Below, piece after piece: positions 7,639 to 16,568 of a stretch of 27,265 nt of DNA; within the stretch, counting starts at the first letter, position 1, and each line of letters begins with the position of its first letter. A program made the position numbers and the translations under genes. The stretch comes from an uncultured Clostridia bacterium (GTDB lineage: Bacteria; Bacillota; Clostridia; TANB77; CAG-508): positions 1 through 27,265 of the forward strand of contig CAKPJM010000012.1 of the NCBI GenBank assembly GCA_934162625.1, in the 5' to 3' direction. Under the pieces are notes generated by a model. It was not told where the DNA came from and did no database searches. It saw nothing but the letters and a program-made list of their open reading frames with translations.

Positions 7639-9471
7639 ATGAAAAAAAGTCTAAAAACATTAGCCATGTGGTTAATAATAAGTATAATATTTATAATACT
7701 TATATCTTCAATACTTGACAATAAGGAAAATAAAATGTCATATTCAGAATTATTGACAGCACTTCAAAATGGAACAATAGAAAGTATAGAATTAGAAGTA
7801 GATAAAGGAATGATAAAAACAGAGGAGACAGGTAAAGGATATGTAAAATTAAAAAACAACAACAAAATAGAAAAACAAGTAGATATTCCAAATGTGGAAA
7901 GTTTTATGAGTACAGTAAGTAAATATTTAGAAGAAGGAACAGTAGAATTAAGCCAGAAAACAGAATCAGTATTAATAACTATATTGAATCTACTTGCACC
8001 AATAGGAATTCTAATTATATTCTTTGTTTTTATGTTTTTATTTATGGGAACATCTCAAGGTGGGGCTGGAAATAAAACAATGTCTTTTGGAAAAAGCAGA
8101 GCTAGAATGATGGGAACAGCAGAAAAGACAAGGGTAACATTTGATGATGTAGCAGGAGTAGACGAAGAAAAAGAAGAATTAGAAGAAATAGTAGAATTCT
8201 TAAAATCACCTAAAAAGTTCACAGACATGGGTGCAAGAATTCCAAAAGGAGTTTTACTAGTAGGGCAACCAGGTACAGGTAAAACATTACTTGCAAAAGC
8301 AGTAGCAGGAGAAGCGGGAGTTCCATTCTTTATAATAAGTGGCTCAGATTTCGTAGAAATGTTTGTAGGTGTTGGTGCATCTAGGGTTAGAGATTTATTT
8401 GAACAAGCAAAGAAGAATGCTCCATGTATAATATTTATAGACGAAATAGATGCAGTAGGACGTCAAAGAGGCGCTGGCCTTGGTGGAGGACATGATGAAA
8501 GAGAGCAAACATTAAATCAATTATTAGTCGAAATGGATGGTTTCGGAACTAATGAAGGTGTAATAGTGCTTGCTGCAACAAATAGACCAGATGTATTAGA
8601 TAAAGCATTATTAAGACCAGGAAGATTTGATAGACAAATAGTAGTATCATCACCAGATGTAAAAGCAAGAGAACAAATATTAGAAGTGCATAGCAGAAAG
8701 AAAAAAATAAGCGATGATGTAGATTTAAAAGTAATTGCTAAAAATACAGCAGGCTTTGCGGGTGCAGACTTAGAAAATGTACTAAATGAAGCAGCACTAC
8801 TTGCTGCAAGAAGAAATAAAAAAGAAATTGGAATGGCAGAAATAGAAGATGCAATGGTAAAAGTTACAATGGGACCAGAGAAAAAGAGTAGAGTAAGAAG
8901 TGAAAAAGAAAATAAATTAGTAGCCTTCCATGAAGCAGGGCATGCAGTTGTAAGTAGATTTCTACCAACACAAGATACAGTACATCAAATCTCAATAGTA
9001 CCTCGTGGTATGGCTGGTGGTTATACAATGTATAAGCCAGATGAAGATAAAAACTTTATGTCAAAAACAGAAATGGAAGAAAGCATTATATCTCTATTAG
9101 GAGGAAGAGTTGCTGAAAGCTTAGTTCTAAATGATGTTTCAACAGGCGCAAGCAATGATATAGAAAGAGCTTCTAAAATTGCAAGAGACATGGTAACAAA
9201 ATATGGAATGAGTGAAAGAATAGGAACAATTACATTCGGATCAGGACAAGAAGAAGTATTTTTAGGTAGAGATTTAGCTCAAGCTAAAAATTATAGTGAA
9301 GAAACAGCAGGATTAATAGACGAAGAAGTTAAAAGAATTATAGATAAGGCATATAATACAGCAAGAGAGATTTTAAGCAACAACATGGATAAATTAACAG
9401 CAGTAGCAACTAAACTATTAGAAAAAGAAAAAATAGACGGAGATGAATTTGAAGAGATATTTAATGCATAG
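7639..9471 (+). CDS. ftsH: ATP-dependent zinc metalloprotease FtsH
   Basis: 610 residues, typical for FtsH. It has two membrane segments (about 8-25 and 113-136) with a small extracytoplasmic domain between them. The AAA+ module has Walker A GQPGTGKT (209-216), Walker B IIFIDE (264-269) and the ATNRPDVLDKALLRPGRFDRQ second region of homology. The M41 zinc site is HEAGH (431-435). It is a hexameric membrane protease that degrades misfolded membrane proteins and regulators. It follows tilS, as in many Firmicutes. All five CGG trinucleotides in the gene are out of frame (for example GCG GGA, TTC GGA) and the frame is intact, a useful contrast with dnaB. Confidence 0.97.
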   Translation: MKKSLKTLAMWLIISIIFIILISSILDNKENKMSYSELLTALQNGTIESIELEVDKGMIKTEETGKGYVKLKNNNKIEKQVDIPNVESFMSTVSKYLEEGTVELSQKTESVLITILNLLAPIGILIIFFVFMFLFMGTSQGGAGNKTMSFGKSRARMMGTAEKTRVTFDDVAGVDEEKEELEEIVEFLKSPKKFTDMGARIPKGVLLVGQPGTGKTLLAKAVAGEAGVPFFIISGSDFVEMFVGVGASRVRDLFEQAKKNAPCIIFIDEIDAVGRQRGAGLGGGHDEREQTLNQLLVEMDGFGTNEGVIVLAATNRPDVLDKALLRPGRFDRQIVVSSPDVKAREQILEVHSRKKKISDDVDLKVIAKNTAGFAGADLENVLNEAALLAARRNKKEIGMAEIEDAMVKVTMGPEKKSRVRSEKENKLVAFHEAGHAVVSRFLPTQDTVHQISIVPRGMAGGYTMYKPDEDKNFMSKTEMEESIISLLGGRVAESLVLNDVSTGASNDIERASKIARDMVTKYGMSERIGTITFGSGQEEVFLGRDLAQAKNYSEETAGLIDEEVKRIIDKAYNTAREILSNNMDKLTAVATKLLEKEKIDGDEFEEIFNA

Positions 9472-9489
9472 AACAATAAGTAGTAAGTA

Positions 9490-9520
9490 TATAGGCGAAC
9501 ACAGAATGTGTTCGCCTATA
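9490..9520 (+). terminator. Strong hairpin after ftsH
   Basis: 14-bp perfect inverted repeat with a GAA loop (TATAGGCGAACACA and its complement), 18 bases after the ftsH stop. It is followed by A-rich rather than T-rich sequence, so it is not a textbook intrinsic terminator; it may protect the 3' end. Confidence 0.55.
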
Positions 9521-9573
9521 AAAATGCAATAAAGAGATAATCTGTAAACAGTTTGCTAAGAAGGCAAGTTGTA

Positions 9574-9677
9574 TTTTTATATTTCTCATTTCCTAGTATA
9601 TAAAAAATGCTATAATCGCTATTGCCTTTGAGATTTTCTCATTTCATTCGGAAACTTAACTAGGCGAGAACAAAGCT
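9574..9677 (+). repeat. Dispersed structured intergenic repeat, copy 3 of 5 (3' truncated)
   Basis: The core hairpin TTTGAG...CTTAAC is weakened compared with other copies (CTCAAA expected). The 3' GAACAAAG arm is present, but its partner is replaced by a short GAACAAG segment, so the last stem is lost. It looks like a decaying copy. It occupies much of the 414-base gap between ftsH and the LRR gene. Confidence 0.8.
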
Positions 9678-9819
9678 ACGGAACAAGCTAATATATTAAA
9701 AATAAGACAAAAATAAAACATATTATAGAAAAATGTAAACAAAAAGTAATAATTGTAAAAAAATTTCAATGCATGTATATCCGTAATAAATAAGCAGGTT
9801 AAATATAAAAGAATGTATG

Positions 9820-9848
9820 TTGACAAAGGAAAAAATTATTGTTAACTT
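9820..9848 (+). promoter_or_regulatory. Predicted promoter for the LRR surface protein gene
   Basis: TTGACA (9820-9825), 17 bases, TAACTT (9843-9848). The ATG at 9886 follows a GGGGGAAA ribosome site. The region from about 9680 to 9820 shows only AT-rich sequence to me. Confidence 0.5.
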
Positions 9849-9885
9849 AAATATATAAATAAAGATAAAAAAGGGGGAAATAAGT

Positions 9886-12800
9886 ATGGACTTAAAAAAA
9901 CTTTCTTTAATTATAATTTTAAGCATTTTATTACAATTCTTTGTGCCTATATTTACTAATATAACATATGCAGCAACAACAACTACAGGATTAAAGTATA
10001 AAATAGAAAATGGAAAGGCATATATAATAGGGTATAACTCTAAGCTAGAAAAAAATGTAAAAATACCAAGTACAATAAGTGGAAAAAGCGTAATAGAAAT
10101 AAGTTCAAACGCATTTAAAGGAAACAAAAAAATACTAACAATAGAAATACCAGATACAGTAACAAAAATTGGGGAAAGGGCTTTTAAAGACTGTACAAAA
10201 TTAAAGGAAGTAACAATAAAAGGAAACAAACTAAAAAATATAGGAATAGAGGCATTCTATAATTGTAGCTCTTTAACAAGTTTTAGTATGCCAAATAGCG
10301 TAACAACCTTAGGTGATGCTACATTTTCTAATTGCACCAAGCTAAAAACAGTAAAACTATCAAGTGGATTAACAACAATACCAGTAGAATGTTTTAGGAT
10401 AACAGGTCTAACAACTATTACAATTCCAAAAACTATAACAACTATACAGAAGCGTGCATTTGGGGAATGCAGTGAATTAATAAAAGTAACTTTAGAAAAA
10501 GGCAGTAAATTAATAGTCATAGGAGATAGTGCATTTAATGAATGCAAGAAATTAAGCAAAATGACAGTAGAAGGAGATAATACAAATATAGACTTAAAAT
10601 TACCAGACACAGTTAGCACAATAGGAGGATTTGCTTTTAATGAAACCAATTTTTCTACAATTATAATACCTAATAAGTGTAATCCAATTAACGTTTCTAC
10701 ATTTCAAGGGTGTAAAAACCTAAAAAAAGTATATTATTATCGGAAACAAGTGCTTGATACTATCTAATCATAGTTTTTATTACTGCGAAAATTTAACTAA
10801 TATATATGCTACTTTAGGTCCTTTAGGTGATGAATCTCTTGCTAATTGCAAAAACCTACAGAAAATATACTTAGAAGAGGGAAAGTCCATTTTTCTTGCT
10901 GCTGTTAATGATACACCTAATCTTAAAATTTACACTAAAGATAAAAGCAAGGTTGGCTATATAATGGCCGATAGTAAAGCATTGTATGAAGAGGCAGTAG
11001 CAAAAGTTGTAGAAGATAAAACAGCACCAAAGGTTAGTGTAAGTTATAGTAAAAAAGATATAACAAATAAAAGTGTAACAGTAACAATAAAATCAACAGA
11101 TGGAAAGCTATTAAAACCTATAGAAGGATGGAAATCTAGCAGTGGATATAAAACATTGACAAAAAAATACACATCAAATGTAAACGAAGAAGTAAATGTT
11201 AGTGATTTTGTAGGAAACAACACAAAAACTAATATAAAAATAGCAAACATAGATAAAACAGCACCAAAAATAGAAATATCAGGGACTACGGGAAGAAAAT
11301 GGAAAAACACATCAGCAAATGTAAAAGTAAAAGCAAAAGATAAAAACGGAATAAAGAGTTTAGAAATACAAAAAGTAGGAAGCAGTAAAAAATATAAAAT
11401 TAAAGGTAGCCAAGGAACAGTAAAACTAAACAAATATGGACAATATAAAGTGGTTGCAATAGACAAAGCTGGAAACAAAAAGACATCTGCAACCTTTTGG
11501 AACTATGTAGACACAGAAAAACCAGAAATAGAATCAGCAACATCAAATGATAATGGAAAAGTAACAGCAAAAGTAAAAGATACAACAAGTGGTATAAGCA
11601 GTGTAAAGTTAATAGGAGACGGAAAAACATATACAGCTAAAACAATAGCCAAAGACGGAACAGTTTTATTCAATGTAAAAACTACTGGAACGTATACATT
11701 AAAAGTAAGTGATAATGCAGGAAATATAAAAACACAGAAAATAAAAGTGACAATAAAAGAAACAGAGCCAGTAGAAGATGACCCACATGAAGAAGGAGAA
11801 GACAAATCAGAAGAAACTCCAACTACACCAGAGGAAGAAGATGATGTAACAGTTGACGAAGATAGCGTAGAAGATGGAAATGAAGATGACGTAGGCAAAG
11901 ATGAAATAACAGGAACAGATGATAGCTCAGAAGAAGAAGTAGAAATAGAAACGGATACTAAATGTAGTATAGAATTTGACGAAACAAATAAAACAGCTAC
12001 AATAATAAAATATCTAGGAACAGAGGATATACTAGAATTGCCGACAGAAATAGAAAAAGGTGAAATAAAATATACTATTACAAAGATAGAAAAGGAAGCA
12101 TTTAAAGATACTGGAATTAGAAGAATAAAAATACCAGAAACAGTAAAAGAAATTGGAGATAATGCATTTGATAATTGCTCATATTTAGAAGAAGTTATTA
12201 TACAAAATGATAATATACTTATAGGGAATAATGCCTTTACAAGTAATGATGGAAAAGTAAGAATCTATAGTAGACAAGGCTCAACAGCAGAAACATTTGC
12301 AAAAAGCAATAATATAGGGTTTGGAATATATATAAAAGAGGGAGATTTTGAATACATAGTTAAAGAAAAAGTATTTGAAGAATATGAAACAACAGAAGAT
12401 GGAGAAGAAGGCACAGAAGAGCGGAAAAACTGTAGAAAAAACAGAAACAATAGCAGAAGTAATAGCGTATAATGGAACTCAAGAAAATATTGTAATTCCA
12501 GACACAGTAGGAGAATATAAAGTATCATCTGTAAGAGAAAAAGTATTTAAAGGAAATACAACAATAAAACAGATAGAACTGTTAGATAATATGAGAGAGC
12601 TAGACTCAGGGGCGCTTGCAGAATGTAGCAATTTAAACAAAGTAATATTAAGAAACTCAAAAATATCAATAACAACAGACTGTTTTGAAAACAGCAATCC
12701 AGAAGTTACATTCTATTGCTATTATAATTCTACAGGAATGGATTATGCAAAAACAAATAATAAGCAATACTTATTAATATATGGAGCATTTATATATAAA

Positions 12801-13790
12801 TTAAATGAAGATACACAAACAGCAGATGTATTATCTGCAGCAATAGGAGAAGGAGATCCAGAATATGTAACAATAGAAAATGCTGTAGGAGATTATACAC
12901 TAGGAAAAATAAAAGTAGGAGCATTATTAAATACTAAAATAAAAGGAGTAATAATAAAGGATAAAGACGTTCCTCTAGAAAATGTAGATGTAGAAGATGG
13001 AGCTTTAGAAGGTGCGGAAAATATAACAGTATATTGTTATAAAGATAGCACAGTAGATAATTATTTAAAAACAGCAAATTTAGGATTAAAAGTAGAATAC
13101 CTAGGAGAAAATGATGAAATTAATCCAGAAGAAATAAAAACCATAGAAAAAGAAATAAGCCTTAAAGTAGGGGAAGAGGACTCTATATTTACACAAATAT
13201 ATCCAAGCATAGCAACGTCTAAAGAAGTAGTATATAAAAGTAATAATAAAGAAATAGTAACAGTAGACGAGGAAGGAAAAATAAAAGGTGTAGGAGAAGG
13301 AGAAACAACAATAGAGGTAATTCACAAGAAAGATAATAGTAAAGTTGCAACTGTTAAAGTAAAAGTTAATTATATTAAAGTAGTACTAAACTTAAATGGA
13401 GGAAAAATAGAAACAGATGGAAAAACATATGAAAATACTGTAGAACTAAAAACAACTTATGATAAAAAGGTAAACGATATAGAAAACCCAACAAAAACAG
13501 GATACGACTTTATAGGCTGGTATGAAGAGATAACAGATGAGGAGGGTGAAAAAGAAGAAGTATATTTAGAAGACAACGAAAGTGAAACAATAACAGAAGA
13601 TATAGTATTGTTTGCAGGGTGGACTGAAGAAAGAAAGACAGAAGAAGGAAAGCCAGAAAAAAATGATGATAAAACAACTGCGGACAGAATATTCCCAAAT
13701 ACAGGATGCGTAGGAATATCATTAATAGGACTAGGAGTAATATTAAGTACTATAACAGGAATAAGATATAAAAAATTTAATATAAAATAA
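9886..13790 (+). CDS. BspA-like leucine-rich-repeat surface protein with sortase motif, read through two +1 shifts at CGG
   Basis: A single 1300-residue secreted protein if the CGG codons at 10741 and 12422 shift +1; otherwise three overlapping fragments. A signal peptide ends near ITYA-A (about 30). LRR_5/BspA repeats (about 45-345; IPDTVTKIGERAFKDCTKL pattern) are followed by three Ig-like repeats starting DKTAP, DKTAP and DTEKP (about 377-625). Then come an acidic linker (about 630-695), a second LRR block (about 695-1050), a Big_2 domain (about 1085-1165) and an InlB-type repeat (TGYDFIGWY, about 1165-1245). FPNTG (1269-1273), a hydrophobic segment and a KK-containing tail form a cell-wall sorting signal. 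The likely role is adhesion or host and community contact. The terminal domains are complementary, with signal peptide only in the first fragment and anchor only in the last, which argues for one protein. Confidence 0.85.
10741..10744 (+). other. Recoding site: in-frame CGGA read as Gly286 (+1), LRR gene site 1
   Basis: CGG follows TAT, 285 codons after the ATG. Skipping C continues the LRR pattern (YYYGNKCLILSNHSFYYCENL-type unit). The zero frame stops at 10767. Confidence 0.75.
12422..12425 (+). other. Recoding site: in-frame CGGA read as Gly846 (+1), LRR gene site 2
   Basis: CGG follows GAG and is in frame only if site 1 has shifted. Skipping C gives GKTVEKTETIAEVI and the next LRR. The unshifted frame stops at 12472. 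Confidence 0.75.
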
Positions 13791-13797
13791 AATATAA

Positions 13798-13852
13798 AAC
13801 AAGCTAAAATAATTAGTTTTTAACCTAAAAATAACTAATATTTTAGCTTGTT
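13798..13852. terminator. Long terminator-like inverted repeat after the LRR gene
   Basis: AACAAGCTAAAAT...ATTTTAGCTTGTT forms the base of a long AT-rich hairpin 8 bases after the stop codon, with further pairing inside (TTAGTTTTT with AAAAATAACTAA). It could act on both strands. The rest of the gap up to 14035 holds the presumed hydrogenase-operon promoter, which I cannot place with confidence. Confidence 0.6.
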
Positions 13853-14035
13853 AAAGTTATTGCTTATATCAATTAAACAAAAAAAATGTCAAAATTTAAA
13901 AAACTATATACAATTTTGAAAATTCCATTTATAATAAAGCTAAGTTTATACTAGTAATGTATATTTGCAAAAGATTGATAGTATTATTAAATATAAATAA
14001 AAGTACTAAGAAAAACAATAGATAGGAGGTAAATA

Positions 14036-14518
14036 ATGGCTTGTAGTTGTGGAAATAACGAGAAAGAAGAAGCAATGAATAGAATCCTAGAGAAATATTC
14101 AAAAGACAAAAGTAATTTAATACAAATTTTAAATGAGGTTCAAGAGCATTATGGATATATTCCAAAAAGTGCTCAAATGGCAATTTCAGAATATTTAGGT
14201 ATTCCGCTTGCTGAAATATATGGTGTAATTACTTTTTATGCAAGATTTACATTAAAACCAAAAGGAAAATACAATGTAGCTATATGTTTAGGAACAGCGT
14301 GCTTTGTTAAAGGATCAGAAAAAGTTTTAGATAAGGCAAAGGAAATCCTAAAAATAGATGTAGGAGAAACAACAAAAGATGGAAAGTTTTCACTAGAAGC
14401 AACAAGATGTATAGGAGCATGTGGATTAGCACCAGTATTTACAGTAAACGAAGAGGTTTATGGAAAAGCTACACCAGAATTAATGGAAAAGGTAATTGCA
14501 GAATACAAAAACAAATAA
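14036..14518 (+). CDS. hndA: NuoE/HndA-like [2Fe-2S] subunit of the bifurcating hydrogenase
   Basis: 160 residues. The thioredoxin-like [2Fe-2S] ligands C84-x4-C89 and C125-x3-C129 are present, with the helical N-terminus LIQILNEVQEHYGYIP typical of NuoE-type subunits. It would pass electrons between the NuoF-like subunit and the hydrogenase. It is the first of three genes in the order NuoE-like, NuoF-like, HydA, which is the layout of NAD(P)- and ferredoxin-dependent electron-bifurcating hydrogenases (HydABC/Hnd). An additional C3/C5 pair occurs at the N-terminus (MACSCG). AGGAGG precedes the ATG by 7 bases. Confidence 0.92.
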   Translation: MACSCGNNEKEEAMNRILEKYSKDKSNLIQILNEVQEHYGYIPKSAQMAISEYLGIPLAEIYGVITFYARFTLKPKGKYNVAICLGTACFVKGSEKVLDKAKEILKIDVGETTKDGKFSLEATRCIGACGLAPVFTVNEEVYGKATPELMEKVIAEYKNK

Positions 14519-14550
14519 TGTAAAGCGATTGATAAAGAATAGACTTGTAG

Positions 14551-14572
14551 GGGTCGCCAACATCGGCGACCC
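14551..14572 (+). repeat. Palindromic unit of the GTAGGGG family, inside the hydrogenase operon
   Basis: GGGTCGCC pairs with GGCGACCC. It shares the GTAGGGG prefix and stem-loop design of the units near 4935, 16524, 20748, 25762 and 25814, but with a different, still complementary stem. Confidence 0.65.
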
Positions 14573-14617
14573 ACACCTCAAAAAAATTGCTAAAAATTTA
14601 TATTATAGGAGGCCAAA

Positions 14618-16477
14618 ATGAAATCCCTACAAGAAATAAGAAAAATAAGAGAAGAAAAAAGAAAAGAACTTGATTTACGTGTTAATTTAAAAGCAAATAC
14701 AAGAGAAAAACATATTTTAGTGTGTCATGGTACAGGATGTACATCTTCTAAATCACCTAAAATAATAGAGAATTTTAGAAAAATAATAGATGAAAAGGGC
14801 ATAAAAAATGTAAGAGTTATACAAACTGGCTGCTTTGGATTATGTGCAAAAGGACCAATAGTTATAATAAGACCAGAAGATACCTTTTATGCTATGGTAA
14901 AACCAGAAGATTGCGAAGAGATAATAAATACACATATTTTAGAAGGAAAAACAGTAGAGAGATTACTTTGTAAAGATATTGACGATTCAGTAGTTCAAAG
15001 ACTAGATGAATTAACATTTTACAAAAAACAAGAAAGAATTGCACTAAAAAATTGTGGAATAATTGACCCAGAAAATATTGATGAATATATAGCTTTTGAT
15101 GGGTACAAAGCATTGGAAAAAGTATTATTTGAAATGAGTCAAGATGATGTTATAAATGAAATAACAGATTCTGGACTTCGTGGTAGAGGTGGAGCAGGAT
15201 TTCCAACAGGTAAGAAATGGTATTTTACTAAAATAGCAGAAGGAGATCAAAAGTATGTAGTATGTAATGCGGACGAGGGAGATCCAGGAGCATTTATGGA
15301 TAGGAGCATATTAGAAGGTGATCCACACTCTGTAATAGAAGCAATGATGATTGCAGGATATGCAGTTGGTGCAAACAAAGGGTATATTTATGTAAGAGCA
15401 GAATATCCAATAGCTGTACATAGATTCCAAACTGCAATAAATCAAGCAAAAGAATATGGAATATTAGGTAAAAATATATTTGGAACAGACTTTAGCTTTG
15501 ATTTAGAAATAAGACTTGGAGCAGGTGCGTTTGTTTGTGGAGAAGAAACAGCACTTTTAGAATCAATAGAAGGGAGAAGTGGTAGACCAAGATTAAAACC
15601 ACCATTCCCAGCAAACTGTGGATTATGGCAAAAGCCAACACTAATAAATAACGTAGAAACATATGCAAATATAACAAAAATAATTTTAAATGGTGCAAAA
15701 TGGTATAGCTCAATAGGAACAGAAAAATCAAAAGGAACAAAAGTATTTGCACTAGGCGGAAATGTTGTAAACGTAGGCCTTGTAGAAGTGCCAATGGGAA
15801 CAACTTTAAGAGAAATAGTATTCGATATAGGTGGAGGAATTCCTGGAGGACATGAATTTAAAGCAGCACAAACAGGAGGACCATCAGGTGGATGTATACC
15901 AGCAGAACATCTGGATACACCAATAGATTATGAATCATTATCGCAAATAGGTTCAATGATGGGATCTGGTGGACTAATTGTAATGGATGATACAAAATGT
16001 ATGGTGAATCTTGCAAAATTCTATTTAGGATTTACAGTAGATGAATCATGCGGAAAATGTACCCCATGTAGAATTGGAACTAAAAGAATGCTAGAAATTC
16101 TAGAAAGAATTACAGAAGGAAACGGAGAAACAGAAGATTTAGAAAAATTAGAAAGACTTGCAAAAACAATACAAAAAGCTTCTGTATGTGGACTTGGTCA
16201 AACAGCACCAAACCCAGTACTTAGCACAATGAAATATTTTAGAGATGAATATATTGCACATATAAGAGATAAAAAATGTCCTGCAAAAGAATGTAAAGCA
16301 TTAAGAGCAATAGAAATTGACCCAGAAAAATGTAGGGGTTGTGGAATTTGTAAAAAGAATTGCCCAGTAAATGCAATAACAGGAGAAGTAAAACAACCAC
16401 ACAAAATAGATGAGGATGTTTGTATTAAATGTGGTACATGTATTAGTAAATGCCCATTTAAAGCTATATCTAAGTAA
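14618..16477 (+). CDS. hndC: NuoF/HndC-like flavoprotein subunit of the bifurcating hydrogenase
   Basis: 619 residues. An N-terminal thioredoxin-like [2Fe-2S] domain (C36, C41, C72, C76) is followed by the NADH/FMN domain with GRGGAGFPTG (189-198) and NADEGDPGAF (217-226). An SLBB region and a [4Fe-4S] motif SCGKCTPCRIG (C478, C481, C484) come next. A C-terminal two-cluster ferredoxin domain (about 572-616, CRGCGICKKNC and CIKCGTCISKC) ends the protein. It oxidises or reduces NAD(P)H through FMN and is the likely bifurcation site in HydABC-type complexes. AGGAGG lies 8 bases before the ATG. All four CGGs I found are out of frame. Confidence 0.95.
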   Translation: MKSLQEIRKIREEKRKELDLRVNLKANTREKHILVCHGTGCTSSKSPKIIENFRKIIDEKGIKNVRVIQTGCFGLCAKGPIVIIRPEDTFYAMVKPEDCEEIINTHILEGKTVERLLCKDIDDSVVQRLDELTFYKKQERIALKNCGIIDPENIDEYIAFDGYKALEKVLFEMSQDDVINEITDSGLRGRGGAGFPTGKKWYFTKIAEGDQKYVVCNADEGDPGAFMDRSILEGDPHSVIEAMMIAGYAVGANKGYIYVRAEYPIAVHRFQTAINQAKEYGILGKNIFGTDFSFDLEIRLGAGAFVCGEETALLESIEGRSGRPRLKPPFPANCGLWQKPTLINNVETYANITKIILNGAKWYSSIGTEKSKGTKVFALGGNVVNVGLVEVPMGTTLREIVFDIGGGIPGGHEFKAAQTGGPSGGCIPAEHLDTPIDYESLSQIGSMMGSGGLIVMDDTKCMVNLAKFYLGFTVDESCGKCTPCRIGTKRMLEILERITEGNGETEDLEKLERLAKTIQKASVCGLGQTAPNPVLSTMKYFRDEYIAHIRDKKCPAKECKALRAIEIDPEKCRGCGICKKNCPVNAITGEVKQPHKIDEDVCIKCGTCISKCPFKAISK

Positions 16478-16523
16478 AAAAATTCATCTTGTGTTGTTAA
16501 ACTTCGCAAAAATTGATGTGTAG

Positions 16524-16545
16524 GGGCAGACCTCTGTAACTGCCC
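16524..16545 (+). repeat. Palindromic unit of the GTAGGGG family between hndC and hydA
   Basis: GGGCAG (16524-16529) pairs with CTGCCC (16540-16545). A second small hairpin of this repeat family inside the hydrogenase operon; possible RNA processing or stoichiometry control. Confidence 0.6.
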
Positions 16546-16568
16546 AGAACAGAAGGGAGAGAAGTAGT

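Noticed and set aside
11044..11898. Long open frames on the minus strand opposite the LRR gene.
   Set aside because: Low-complexity shadows of the A-rich plus-strand coding sequence, without ribosome sites or recognisable domains.
289..12425. CGG reassigned to another amino acid, as reported in some bacteria.
   Set aside because: A simple reassignment keeps the frame; here homology continues only in the +1 frame after each CGG.
289..12425. Sequencing or assembly error inserting C before GG.
   Set aside because: Not fully excluded. It is less likely because errors should also hit out-of-frame GG dinucleotides, and I see none; raw reads would decide.
163..13790. Calling the four interrupted genes independent pseudogenes.
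   Set aside because: All eight breaks are the same base at the same codon, with no other indels or stops, and one gene is the essential dnaB.
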